In this document: positions 1 to 8,449 of the stretch, in pieces | How positions within the stretch are numbered: position 1 is the stretch's first letter | Layout: each line of letters opens with the position of its first letter | NCBI GenBank assembly: GCA_903847385.1 | Contig: CAINDO010000576.1 | Span: forward strand, 1 to 32,819 | Length of the DNA stretch: 32,819 nucleotides | DNA from: an uncultured Myxococcales bacterium | GTDB lineage: Bacteria > Myxococcota_A > Bradymonadia > UBA7976 > UBA1532 | Reading direction: 5' to 3' | Translations under genes and position numbers: made by a program | The notes under the pieces: generated by a model | What the model was told of the DNA's origin: nothing | Database searches by the model: none | Seen by the model: the letters and a program-made list of their open reading frames with translations, nothing else

Positions 1-419
1 CGCGCCTGTTCCATTACGCCGGGCACGGCAAGCTGGACGCCGCGCGCCCCTGGGAGACCCACCTCTCCCTCGGCCGCGGCGAGTCGGTCACCCTCGCCGA
101 TCTGCTCGCCGCCCGCCCGCGGCTGGGCCTCGTGGTGCTCTCGGGCTGCGAGACGGGCGCCCGCGCCGCCCTGGCCGGGGACGCCACGCTCGGCCTGCCC
201 GACGCCCTGCTGGCCGCCGGCACCGCCAGCGTGCTCGCCGCCACCGAGGTCGTGCCCGACGACGCCGCCGCCCGCTTCATCGAGGCGTTCTACGCCGAGG
301 GCGGGGCCGACACGCCCCTGGCCGCGCTCCCCCGCGCCGCCGCCCGCCTCGAGGCCGCGAGCGACCCGGCCTGGCGCGCCTGGCGTCTCTCCGGTGGCAG
401 GAATCCCGCGCCTCGTTGA
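1..419 (+). CDS. CHAT domain protein, C-terminal part (5' end outside window)
   Basis: The open frame enters from the left edge and ends at the TGA at 417-419, so only about the last 138 residues are visible. They show the two signatures of the CHAT (caspase-like, clan CD) peptidase fold: HYAGHG with the catalytic His (residues 4-9 of the visible part) and, about 40 residues later, LSGCETG with the catalytic Cys. The following stretch (GLPDALLAAGTASVLA) fits the strand-helix after the active site that ends most CHAT domains. In bacteria CHAT domains often sit at the end of long TPR proteins, and some are defence proteases activated by a partner. Which type this is cannot be told without the missing N-terminus. 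mmsA follows 60 nt downstream but looks unrelated. Confidence 0.85.
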   Translation, partial: RLFHYAGHGKLDAARPWETHLSLGRGESVTLADLLAARPRLGLVVLSGCETGARAALAGDATLGLPDALLAAGTASVLAATEVVPDDAAARFIEAFYAEGGADTPLAALPRAAARLEAASDPAWRAWRLSGGRNPAPR

Positions 420-479
420 TGCCACGGCGGCGCCCCCGCGGTACACTGCGCGCCCGAACAGAACCTACGGAGATCCCCC

Positions 480-2012
480 ATGGGTCCAGTGGACAGCGGT
501 CAAGTCGCCCATCACTTCTACGATCCCATCGGCCACTTCATCGATGGCCGTTTCGTCGAGCCCCGGTCCGGCCTGACCGGTGACGTCTTCAACCCGGCCA
601 CCGGCGAGGTCGCCCGCCGCGTGGGCCTGGCCACCGTGGCCGAGGTCGACGCCGCCGTCGCCGCCGCGGCCGCCGCGCAGCCGGCCTGGGCGGACATGCC
701 CCCGGTCCGCCGCGCCCGCATCCTGAACAACTTCCTGGCGCTCCTGAACCAGCACAAAGACATCCTCGCGGCGATGATCACCAGCGAGCACGGCAAGGTG
801 TTCACGGACGCGCAGGGCGAGGTCACGCGCGGCATCGAGATCGTCGAGTTCGCCTGCGGCGCGCCGCAGTTGCTCAAGGGCGCCTTCACCGACCAGGTGT
901 CCACGGGCATCGACAACTGGACGATCCGTCAGCCCCTCGGTGTGGTCGCCGGCATCACGCCCTTCAACTTCCCCTGCATGGTGCCGTGCTGGATGTTCCC
1001 CGTGGCCCTCGCCTGCGGGAACACCTTCGTGCTCAAGCCCAGCGAGCGCGACCCCAGCCCGGCCATCCTGATGGCCGAGCTGCTCACCCAGGCCGGCCTG
1101 CCCCCCGGTGTGTTCAACGTGGTGCAGGGCGACAAGACGGCCGTGGATCGTCTCATCGAGCACCCGGACGTCCGCGCGCTCAGCTTCGTGGGCTCCACGC
1201 CCATCGCCCAATACATCTACGAGCGCGGCGCGCACTTCGGCAAGCGCGTGCAGGCCCTCGGCGGCGCCAAGAACCACATGGTCGTCATGCCCGACGCGGA
1301 CGTCGACCAGGTGGTGGACGCCCTCATCGGTGCGGCTTACGGCAGTGCCGGCGAGCGCTGTATGGCCATCTCCGTGGCCGTGTTCGTGGGCGAGGCCGCC
1401 GACCGCGTGCTGCCCAAGCTCACCGAGCGCACGCGCCAGCTGAAGATCAAGAACGGCATGGAGCTCGACGCCGAGATGGGCCCCATCGTCACCGGCGCCG
1501 CGCTCGACCGCATCTGCGGCTACATCGAGCACGGCGTGCAGTCCGGCGCGAAGCTCCTGGTCGACGGCCGCGGCCACGAGGTCCCCGGCTGCGAGGGCGG
1601 CTTCTGGCTCGGCGGCACGCTCTTCGACCACGTCACCCCGGACATGAAGATCTACCGCGAGGAGATCTTCGGCCCGGTCTTGAGCTGCATGCGGGTCAAG
1701 GACTTCGCCGCCGCCCTCGAGCTGGTGAACAGCCACCCCTACGGCAACGGCGTCGCCTGCTTCACCAGCGACGGCAACGTCGCCCGCGAGTTCGCCCGCC
1801 GCATCCAGGTCGGCATGGTCGGCATCAACGTGCCCATCCCCGTGCCCATGGCCTGGCATGGCTTCGGCGGCTGGAAGTCCAGTCTGTTCGGTGACATGCA
1901 CGCCTACGGCGAAGAGGGCGTGCGCTTCTACACCCGCCAGAAGTCCATCATGCAGCGCTGGCCCGCCAGCATCGCCAAGGGCGCCGAGTTCGTGATGCCC
2001 ACGGCCAAGTAG
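480..2012 (+). CDS. mmsA: Methylmalonate-semialdehyde dehydrogenase (CoA-acylating)
   Basis: This 510-residue protein has the full length of the MmsA/IolA family, which oxidises methylmalonate semialdehyde or malonate semialdehyde to propionyl-CoA or acetyl-CoA with NAD in valine and inositol breakdown. Visible family marks are the N-terminal FIDGRFVEP and FNPATGEV, the cofactor-site [15 protein letters not shown], the KPSERDPSP segment, [15 protein letters not shown], and the catalytic nucleophile Cys294 in GERCMA. The C-terminal NPIPVP-like motif reads NVPIPVPM, followed by FGGWKSS. The ALGGAKNH form, in place of the ELGGK of ordinary aldehyde dehydrogenases, separates it from them. The ATG at 480 has GGAG about 6-9 nt upstream. 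It appears to stand alone: the next gene starts 87 nt downstream and is unrelated by sequence. Confidence 0.95.
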   Translation: MGPVDSGQVAHHFYDPIGHFIDGRFVEPRSGLTGDVFNPATGEVARRVGLATVAEVDAAVAAAAAAQPAWADMPPVRRARILNNFLALLNQHKDILAAMITSEHGKVFTDAQGEVTRGIEIVEFACGAPQLLKGAFTDQVSTGIDNWTIRQPLGVVAGITPFNFPCMVPCWMFPVALACGNTFVLKPSERDPSPAILMAELLTQAGLPPGVFNVVQGDKTAVDRLIEHPDVRALSFVGSTPIAQYIYERGAHFGKRVQALGGAKNHMVVMPDADVDQVVDALIGAAYGSAGERCMAISVAVFVGEAADRVLPKLTERTRQLKIKNGMELDAEMGPIVTGAALDRICGYIEHGVQSGAKLLVDGRGHEVPGCEGGFWLGGTLFDHVTPDMKIYREEIFGPVLSCMRVKDFAAALELVNSHPYGNGVACFTSDGNVAREFARRIQVGMVGINVPIPVPMAWHGFGGWKSSLFGDMHAYGEEGVRFYTRQKSIMQRWPASIAKGAEFVMPTAK

Positions 2013-2099
2013 GCGCGGCGCGCGTCTTGCAGCCGCTCTCGAGGCGGCGTCGCGGTCCGACTCGGTCACAAGTCGGCGTGCGCCCCCGGAGTGTGCACG

Positions 2100-2648
2100 A
2101 TGACGGTCGACACGATTCGTTCGGAGTTGAAGACGGAGGCCACGGCCGCTCGACAGGTGCGCTGGGCCCTGACCCTGGGATCCGCGGCCTTCGCCGCCGC
2201 CTATGCCGCGATCGCGTTCGGCCTCGGTCGGCGGGATCCCATCTACCTGCTCCTCCTGGCCGGCGCCGTCGCCGCGGCCGGGACGCACCTGCTCGTGCGC
2301 GAGCGCTTCCGCGTCCCGACGTGCCTGCTGCGCCTGACGGCGACGACGGCGCGCGAGTTCGGCCTGCGCTCGATGATCGAGCGTCTCTGGCCGCAGATCC
2401 GCGCGAGCCACGGCCGGGGGCTCGCCGCGCTCGGGCGACGCGCGTGGAGCCGGGACGAGGTCGGGCGCATGACACTCGACGACGCCGTGATGCTCGTGAC
2501 CCGCGCGCACCGCCGGGACTGGGACGTCTTTCTCCGGCGCTGGGCCTGGGGACTCGGCGTGCTGCTCGGCCTCATCGCGGTCGCGTGTTATCACCACGTG
2601 CCGAGCGACGTCGTCCATCAAGGTGAGAGTCGAAACGGATCAATGTGA
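2100..2648 (+). CDS. Hypothetical small membrane protein
   Basis: I do not recognise a family. The 182-residue protein has two adjacent hydrophobic helices near the N-terminus (about residues 22-40 and 44-62) and one near the C-terminus (about 149-167). Between them is an Arg-rich, probably cytoplasmic stretch of roughly 85 residues ending in VTRAHRRDWDVFLRRW. This suggests an inner-membrane protein with a soluble central domain. I chose the ATG at 2100 because CCGGAG lies about 8 nt upstream; a GTG at 2091 in the same frame is possible but would overlap that ribosome site. The very C-terminus is polar and ends in NGSM. It sits between mmsA and a ferritin-like relic, neither of which explains it. 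Confidence 0.6.
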   Translation: MTVDTIRSELKTEATAARQVRWALTLGSAAFAAAYAAIAFGLGRRDPIYLLLLAGAVAAAGTHLLVRERFRVPTCLLRLTATTAREFGLRSMIERLWPQIRASHGRGLAALGRRAWSRDEVGRMTLDDAVMLVTRAHRRDWDVFLRRWAWGLGVLLGLIAVACYHHVPSDVVHQGESRNGSM

Positions 2649-2760
2649 TGCGTCCCCCCGTGCCGGGTCGCGCGCACCGTTGCGGGGGGCGGTCGGGCGT
2701 CGCGGCGTGTTTCGTGCACCGTCGAGCCGCGGGCACCCTGCGCCCCGAGGACCGAGACCG

Positions 2761-2997
2761 ATGAACCAGACCTTCGAAACGACACTCAGCCCCGATGTCG
2801 CCGACCTCCGCCGCGCCGCCCGCGAACACACCGAGGACGGCGCAGTCACCCGCGGCAACCAGGGCGATCGTCAGGCGGTCCTCACCATGCTCGACGGCGG
2901 GCTCGCCCCGGAGCTCGTGTGTGTGTTGCGCGACCGCCGACACCACCCCATGGCCAAGGGCGGCAACGGCCACCCCGCGCGGGAGACCCGGCCGTGA
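2761..2997 (+). pseudogene. Ferritin-like domain protein, truncated N-terminal relic
   Basis: This 78-codon frame resembles the N-terminal third of bacterial ferritin-like/bacterioferritin-type proteins of about 170 residues. The resemblance runs through DVADLRRAAREHTEDGAVT, a spacer, DRQAVLTMLDGGLAPELVCVLR and RRHHPMAKG. In intact family members, as I remember them, the last part reads roughly LRYKRHYFMAKG and is followed by the helices that carry the iron ligands. Here the similarity stops at MAKG, and the frame ends 12 codons later with unrelated residues. I find no continuation of the ferritin fold in any frame downstream. The stop overlaps the GTG start of the hydrolase (GTGA at 2994-2997), so translation of this relic may still feed the next gene. 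It is probably non-functional as an iron-storage protein. Confidence 0.6.
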
Positions 2998-3677
2998 TCG
3001 ACAACATCGTCCTGGTCCATGGCGCCTTCGCCGACGGCTCGAGCTGGAGTGGCGTGATTCGTCTCCTCCAGGCGCGCGGATTCCACGTCACGGCCGTCCA
3101 GCAGCCGCTGACCTCGCTGGAGGCGGACGTGGCCATCACCCGCCACGTGCTGGCCATGCAGGACGGCCCGACGCTTCTGGTCGGACACTCCTACGGCGGT
3201 GTCATCATCACGGTCGCCGGCAACGCGCCCAACGTCGCCGGGCTGGTCTACGTGGCCGCGTACGCACCCGACGAGGGCGAGAACATCGCCGATCTCAAGG
3301 CCCTGGGCCCGGGCGTGTCCGGCGCGGGCCACGTGAAGGTCGACACCCTCGGGTATGCCTGGATCGAGCGCGAGGCGTTTCGAGACTGCTTCGCGGCGGA
3401 TGTGGACCCGGTGACCGCCCGGGTCATGGCGGCGACCCAGATGCCCTGGAAGATCCCGACCGACCGCGTGGGTCACCCGGCGTGGCGCACGCGGCCGAGC
3501 TGGTATCAGGTCTCCGCGCAGGACCAGATGATCAGCCCGAAGCTGCAGGTCCTGATGGCCGCGCGCATGAAGGCGCAGGTGATGACACTGCAGGCCAGCC
3601 ATGCCTCGGCCGTCTCGGTGCCGGGGGACGTCGCCGCGCTGATCGCCACCGCCGCCGAGTCGCTGCCACACGGATAG
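2994..3677 (+). CDS. Alpha/beta hydrolase (EstC-like esterase family)
   Basis: The 227-residue product opens directly with the first beta strand of an alpha/beta hydrolase and its oxyanion loop (NIVLVHGAFADGSSW). The nucleophile elbow is GHSYGG with Ser66. A candidate catalytic His is in LQASHAS (about residue 201), and an acidic residue in SAQDQMI is the likely third member of the triad. This set, together with TSLEADVAITRHVLAMQDGP, is typical of the small hydrolases often annotated as EstC or pyrethroid-hydrolase-like. The substrate cannot be read from sequence. No signal peptide is seen, so it should be cytoplasmic. The start is taken as the GTG at 2994, which overlaps the upstream stop as GTGA. 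It converges with the RND pump gene, with a 21-nt gap. Confidence 0.85.
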   Translation: MIDNIVLVHGAFADGSSWSGVIRLLQARGFHVTAVQQPLTSLEADVAITRHVLAMQDGPTLLVGHSYGGVIITVAGNAPNVAGLVYVAAYAPDEGENIADLKALGPGVSGAGHVKVDTLGYAWIEREAFRDCFAADVDPVTARVMAATQMPWKIPTDRVGHPAWRTRPSWYQVSAQDQMISPKLQVLMAARMKAQVMTLQASHASAVSVPGDVAALIATAAESLPHG

Positions 3678-3698
3678 CCGCCCGCCCCGGGCGCGCGC

Positions 3699-6600
3699 TC
3701 AGGCCGCGACCGGCGCCGGCAGCCCCCGCGCGCGGAACCAGAAATACACCACCGGGATGATCTCCAGCGTGAGGAACGCCGACGTGATCAGACCGCCGAC
3801 GAGCGGCGCCGCGATGCGACTCATCACATCGGCGCCGAGGCCGTCGCTCCACAACAGCGGCACCAGGCCGAAGAGCATGGTGCCCACGGTCATCAGCTTG
3901 GGTCGCACGCGCTGCACGGCGCCCTCGAGGATGGCCTCGCGCAGCGCCTCGCGGCTGGTCAGGCGCCCCTCGGCGAGCGCGCGGTCGCAGGCCTCGTCCA
4001 GATACATGAGCATCACGATGCCCGTCTCCGCGGCCACGCCGACCAGGGCGATGAGACCGACCCACACCGCCGTCGAGAGCGGGTGGCCGAGCGCGAACAG
4101 CAGCCAGATCGAGCCCACGAGCGCGAAGGGCACGGACAGCAGCACGATGAACGTGCGCGCCCACGACCGGAAGTTCAGGTACAGCAGCAGCACGACGATC
4201 AACAGCGTGATCGGCACCACGATCTGCAGCCGCGCGGTCATACGCTCGAGCTGCTCGTACTGCCCGGTCCAGTGCAGCATCACCCCGGCCGTCCGCGGCA
4301 CCTCGGCCTCGACGCGGGCCTTGGCCTCGGTCACGAAGCCGCCCAGATCCCGCTCGCTCGCGTCGACGTCCACGTACACGTCCACCGACAGCTGCCCATT
4401 CACGTCCTTGAGCATCGCCGGCGCGGGGCGCACGTCCACGTCGGCCACCTCGCCGAGCGTGATGTAGAGCGGACCCGCGGGTGGCGTCGCCGCGCCACCG
4501 GTCGCCTCGCCCATGCCACCGGCCATGCCGCCCGCCATGCCGCCGGCCTTCACGCCGCCGTAGCCCCCGCCGACGACCGGTACGTCGATTCCCGGCAGAT
4601 CCGAGAGATTCGCTGGACCGGTGGCCCCGTTCGCGCCCGCGGCCGGGGCGGGCGACGACCCGCCGCCCATGTTCATGCCGGGCATGTTCTGCGCCAGCAT
4701 CGCTTCGGTGGGCGGACGCGCGCGCTCGCGCTCACCCCCCATGGGCGGCATGCCCGCACCGCCGCCGCCGCCACCCATGGGCGAGAGCGGGATCAGCAGG
4801 CGCCGCAAAGCCTCGGGCGAGTCGCGCGTGTCCGCCGGGTAGCGCAGCGTCACGGGCACCCGCGCGCGGCCGTCGACCATGCGGGTGAGCACGGCGCCGC
4901 CCAGGGCGGTCTCCACGGCCAGCGTCAGGTCCCCGGGGTTCAGGCCGTACCGGGAGAGTCGAACCGGGTCCGGCCGGATCTCGACGCTCGTGGCGCCGCC
5001 GACCCGCTCGGCGAACACACCGCGCGCGCCGGGCACCTGCCGGACCACGTCCGCGACGGCCTGCGCGGTCTTCTCCAGGGCGGCCACGCTGTCGCCCTGC
5101 ACCTGGATGCCCACGGGCGTGCGGATGCCCGTCGTGAGCATGTCGATCCGCGTCTTGATGGGGGGCACCAGGGCGTTCGTCCAGCCGGGGATGGCCAGCC
5201 GCGCGTTCAACTCGGCCAGCAGCGCCTCGCGGGTGATGGGCGCCTCGCTGGGCCACAGCCAGCGCAGGGGCCGCGCCAGCACTTCGGGAAACCCGTCGTG
5301 GAACCGCGGCACGCGCACCGTGCGCCACTGCTCACGCGGCTTGAGCGTGATGACCGTCTCCACCATGTCCAGCGGGGCCGGATCCGTGGCCGAGTCGGCG
5401 CGCCCGACCTTGCCGAACACTCGCTCGACCTCGGGCGTGTCTTTCAGGATGCGATCCTGCGCCAACAGACTGTCGCGCGCCAGGGGGGCCGAGATGCCGG
5501 GCAGCGTGGTGGGCATGTACATCAGCGAGCCCTCGTCCAACGGGGGCATGAACTCGCTGCCCAGGCGCATCGCCAGCGGCACGGCGCTCGCCAGCGCGGC
5601 CACGGCCATGAGCACGGTGCTGCGCGGGTTGTGCAGCGCCACCCACGCGAACGGCCGATACAGCGCGATGAAGAACCGCGACACGGGGTTCGACTGCTCG
5701 CTGCGGATGCGCCCGCGCAGGAAATACACCATCAGCGCCGGGGCCAGCGTGATGCTCAGCACCGCCGCGAAGAACATCGAGGCCGTCTTGGTGAGCGCGA
5801 GCGGGATGAACAGACGCCCGCCCTGCCCTTCCAGCGTGAACACCGGCAGGAAACTCACCGTGATCAGCAAGAGCGAGAAGAAGATGGGCCGCCCGACCTC
5901 GCGCGCGGCCGCGATCACCAGCGTGGTGCGCGCCGCCGTGTCCAGGTCCGGGCCGGCGTGTTCGAGCTTCTTGTGTGCGTTCTCCACCAGCACCACGCAG
6001 GCGTCCACCATGGCCCCGATGGCGATCGCGATGCCGCCCAGGCTCATGATGTTCGAGGTCAGCCCGAACAGGCGCATGGGGATGAACGCGAGGAGCACGG
6101 CCACGGGCAGCGTGATGATCGCCACCAGCGCCGAGCGGAAGTGCAGCAGGAACACCACCACGATCAGCGAAACGACCAGGGCCTCTTCGAGCAGCGCCCG
6201 CGTCAGCGTCGAGATCGAGGCGTCGATGAGCACGCTGCGGTCGTAGGTCGTGACCAGCGACACCCCGTCGGGCAGCCGCAGATCGGCCAGCCGGGCCTTG
6301 ACGCGGTGGATCACGTCCAGCGCGTTCTCGCCGTCGCGCATGACCACGATGCCGCCCACGACCTCACCCTGACCGTCCAGCTCGGCGATGCCACGCCGCT
6401 GCGCGCCGCCGGCCGAGACCGAGGCCACGTCCGACAGCCGCACCGGCGTGCCACCGGCGTTGATGCGTAGAATCAGCGCGCCGAGCTCGTCGGCGCTCTT
6501 CAGCAGGCCCCGCGCCTGGATGGCGTATTCGCGGCCGGCCTGGTTCAGCGCGCCGCCGCCGACGTCCAGGTTGGACCGACGCACCACGGCGGCGACCTCG

Positions 6601-7208
6601 TCCAGCGTGACCCCCTGCGCGCGCAGCCGCTGCGGATCGACCGTGATCTGCACCTCGCGCTCGTAGCCGCCCACGGCCGCGACCTCGGCCACGCCGGGCA
6701 CGGACTCCAGCGCCGAGCGCACCGTCCAGTCCTGCAACTGGCGCAGCTCGGACAGATCGTGCGCGCCCGAGGGGTCCGTGAGCGCATAGGAGAACACCCA
6801 GCCCACGCCCGTTGCGTCCGGCCCGAGCTGCGGAACCACGGCCGCCGGCAAGCGCGCCCGCCCCATGGCCTCGGCGACGCGCGCCCGGGCCCAATACAGG
6901 TCGGTGCCCTCGTCGAAGAGCGTGTACACGAACGACATCCCGAACATCGAGAAGCCGCGCACCGCGCGCGCTTTCGGCGTGCCGCGCAGCGCGGTCACCA
7001 GCGGATACGTGACCTGGTCCTCGATGAGCTCCGCGCCGCGCCCCATCCACTCGGCGGTCACGACGACCTGGGGGTCCGACAGATCGGGAATGGCGTCCAG
7101 CGGCAGCCCGCGTATGGCGTGGAGCGCGCCGAGCACGGCCAGCGCCGTGGCGAAGACGACCGTGAGCCGGTGGCGGGCGCACCACTCGATGATCGCGTCC
7201 ACGCTCAT
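3699..7208 (-). CDS. cusA: Heavy-metal RND efflux pump, Cu(I)/Ag(I) type (CusA-like)
   Basis: This 1169-residue inner-membrane pump of the HME-RND family drives metal out of the cell with the adaptor and channel encoded just upstream. Family marks include GLPLDAIPDLSDPQVVV near the N-terminus, the charged TM4 segment GAMVDACVVLVENAHK, and the C-terminal RVRPKLMT and VMSRIAAPLVGG. The three methionines that bind copper or silver in E. coli CusA have clear equivalents: Met565 (MPTTLPG), Met615 (PLDMVET) and Met690 (RIDMLTTG). This points to monovalent copper/silver over zinc/cobalt. It is longer than the usual ~1040 residues. Most of the excess is a Met/Gly-rich insertion at about residues 812-911, with a smaller extra loop before Met690. 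Its ATG overlaps the adaptor stop as ATGA. Specificity is inferred from motifs only. Confidence 0.93.
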   Translation of the reverse strand: MSVDAIIEWCARHRLTVVFATALAVLGALHAIRGLPLDAIPDLSDPQVVVTAEWMGRGAELIEDQVTYPLVTALRGTPKARAVRGFSMFGMSFVYTLFDEGTDLYWARARVAEAMGRARLPAAVVPQLGPDATGVGWVFSYALTDPSGAHDLSELRQLQDWTVRSALESVPGVAEVAAVGGYEREVQITVDPQRLRAQGVTLDEVAAVVRRSNLDVGGGALNQAGREYAIQARGLLKSADELGALILRINAGGTPVRLSDVASVSAGGAQRRGIAELDGQGEVVGGIVVMRDGENALDVIHRVKARLADLRLPDGVSLVTTYDRSVLIDASISTLTRALLEEALVVSLIVVVFLLHFRSALVAIITLPVAVLLAFIPMRLFGLTSNIMSLGGIAIAIGAMVDACVVLVENAHKKLEHAGPDLDTAARTTLVIAAAREVGRPIFFSLLLITVSFLPVFTLEGQGGRLFIPLALTKTASMFFAAVLSITLAPALMVYFLRGRIRSEQSNPVSRFFIALYRPFAWVALHNPRSTVLMAVAALASAVPLAMRLGSEFMPPLDEGSLMYMPTTLPGISAPLARDSLLAQDRILKDTPEVERVFGKVGRADSATDPAPLDMVETVITLKPREQWRTVRVPRFHDGFPEVLARPLRWLWPSEAPITREALLAELNARLAIPGWTNALVPPIKTRIDMLTTGIRTPVGIQVQGDSVAALEKTAQAVADVVRQVPGARGVFAERVGGATSVEIRPDPVRLSRYGLNPGDLTLAVETALGGAVLTRMVDGRARVPVTLRYPADTRDSPEALRRLLIPLSPMGGGGGGAGMPPMGGERERARPPTEAMLAQNMPGMNMGGGSSPAPAAGANGATGPANLSDLPGIDVPVVGGGYGGVKAGGMAGGMAGGMGEATGGAATPPAGPLYITLGEVADVDVRPAPAMLKDVNGQLSVDVYVDVDASERDLGGFVTEAKARVEAEVPRTAGVMLHWTGQYEQLERMTARLQIVVPITLLIVVLLLYLNFRSWARTFIVLLSVPFALVGSIWLLFALGHPLSTAVWVGLIALVGVAAETGIVMLMYLDEACDRALAEGRLTSREALREAILEGAVQRVRPKLMTVGTMLFGLVPLLWSDGLGADVMSRIAAPLVGGLITSAFLTLEIIPVVYFWFRARGLPAPVAA

Positions 7209-8449
7209 GGCTTGCCCCCCCCGCCGAGCACGCTCGCGGCGTCGATGAGGAACACGGCGCCCGTGGCGACGCGGTCGCCGGCGGCGAGGCCGTCGAGAAT
7301 CTCGACGTCGGCGCCGTCGCGCGCGCCGGTGCGGACGGGGACGGGCGTCAGGCGGCCGTCGGGGCCGGCGCGAAAGACATGCTTCGCGTCGCCTCGGTCG
7401 ACGACCGCCTCGGCGGGCACCATCACGGCCTGCCGCGCGGTCCGGCGCAGGTCGGCGTGGCCGAACATGCCCGGGATCAGGGGCCGCGCGGGCACGTCGT
7501 TGCTCACGAGCGCCCGCACGCTGGCGGTGCGCGTCCGGGCGTCGATCTGCGGGTACACGTCCACGACCTTGGCCGGTCGCCGGGGCGCGTCCGGGTAGGC
7601 GTTCAGGGCGATCTCCACCGTCTCCCCGGGCACCACCTGGGCGAGCGCGGCCTCGGGCACCTCGATCACCGCGAACAGACGCGACAGATCTCCCACCGTC
7701 AGGATGGTCGTATTGGGGTCCACGGCCTGCCCGGGCACCGCGTCCCGGCGGATCACCACGCCGTTGGCGGGCGCCACGATGTCCACGCTCCGCTGCACCT
7801 GGCCGGACTTCTCCAATTGGTCGACGTCCGCGGCCGACAGCGCGAACACATCGAGCCGCGCCCGCGCCGCCGTGGCGAGCGCCGGCTGCCCGAGCGCCCG
7901 GGCGCTGCGCAACGCCGCCAGATAGTCCGTCTGCGCGGCGATGAGCTCGGGGCTGTACAGATGCCCCACGCTCTGACCACGCCGCACGCGCTCGCCGGTG
8001 CGCCCCACGGACAGACTCTCCAGGAACCCGCTCGACCGCGCGTGCACCATGGACACGCGCGTCTCGTCCACCTCGAGCCGCACGACGGCGCGCGTGCCCT
8101 CGGCCAACGACCGGGACACGGCCGCGACCAGGTTCACCGGCTGCGGCAGCGGCGTGCCATCGGCGAGCGTGACGCTGGCGCCACCCGCGGCGGCGGCGGC
8201 CGGTTCGACCTTCACCAGGTCCATCTTGCAGATGGGACAAGTGCCCGGGTGCGACTGCACGACCTGCGGGTGCATCGGGCAGCGATACTCCACCGGGGCC
8301 GCGCCGGCGGCGTCCATCGCCCCGGTTCCGGCCGCCTTCGGCGCGATGACCGACGCGATGGCGAGCACCGCCCCGACGATCAACCCGGCGATGAGCACCC
8401 ACCGCAACACGTTCATCACACGCGCGCCCCGCGGCGCTTCCGCAGTCAT
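7205..8449 (-). CDS. cusB: RND efflux periplasmic adaptor with heavy-metal-binding domain (CusB-like)
   Basis: This 414-residue membrane-fusion protein links the RND pump to the outer-membrane channel. A membrane anchor (about residues 14-36) is followed by a heavy-metal-binding domain at about 55-81 with CPMHP (Cys57, Met59, His60) and PGTCPICKM (Cys71, Cys74, Met76), a module found in many CusB-type adaptors. Next come the barrel-sandwich hybrid, an alpha-helical hairpin (around AAQTDYLAALRSARALG), the lipoyl half with IVAPANGVVIRRDAVPGQAV, and the beta-barrel and membrane-proximal domains ending in DGLAAGDRVATGAVFLIDA. Both ends overlap neighbours by 4 nt (ATGA), so the three genes are one translationally coupled operon. 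No dedicated metal sensor gene lies next to it. Confidence 0.93.
   Translation of the reverse strand: MTAEAPRGARVMNVLRWVLIAGLIVGAVLAIASVIAPKAAGTGAMDAAGAAPVEYRCPMHPQVVQSHPGTCPICKMDLVKVEPAAAAAGGASVTLADGTPLPQPVNLVAAVSRSLAEGTRAVVRLEVDETRVSMVHARSSGFLESLSVGRTGERVRRGQSVGHLYSPELIAAQTDYLAALRSARALGQPALATAARARLDVFALSAADVDQLEKSGQVQRSVDIVAPANGVVIRRDAVPGQAVDPNTTILTVGDLSRLFAVIEVPEAALAQVVPGETVEIALNAYPDAPRRPAKVVDVYPQIDARTRTASVRALVSNDVPARPLIPGMFGHADLRRTARQAVMVPAEAVVDRGDAKHVFRAGPDGRLTPVPVRTGARDGADVEILDGLAAGDRVATGAVFLIDAASVLGGGGKP

Noticed and set aside
2032..2048. Possible terminator hairpin after mmsA (GCCGC...GCGGC)
   Set aside because: The stem is short, contains a mismatch-like pair and is not followed by a T-run.
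465..2621. Long open frame on the - strand opposite mmsA
   Set aside because: It lies antisense to a clearly conserved dehydrogenase, has low-complexity His/Asp/Gly/Arg composition and no recognisable domain; long antisense frames are expected at this GC.
3681..3692. Small GC palindrome between the convergent hydrolase and pump genes
   Set aside because: Too short and without T-runs on either side; expected by chance in this composition.
7209..8402. Upstream extension of the pump frame by about 400 codons
   Set aside because: This part is a shadow of the adaptor gene; the pump homology begins at ATG 7208 with the ATGA overlap.
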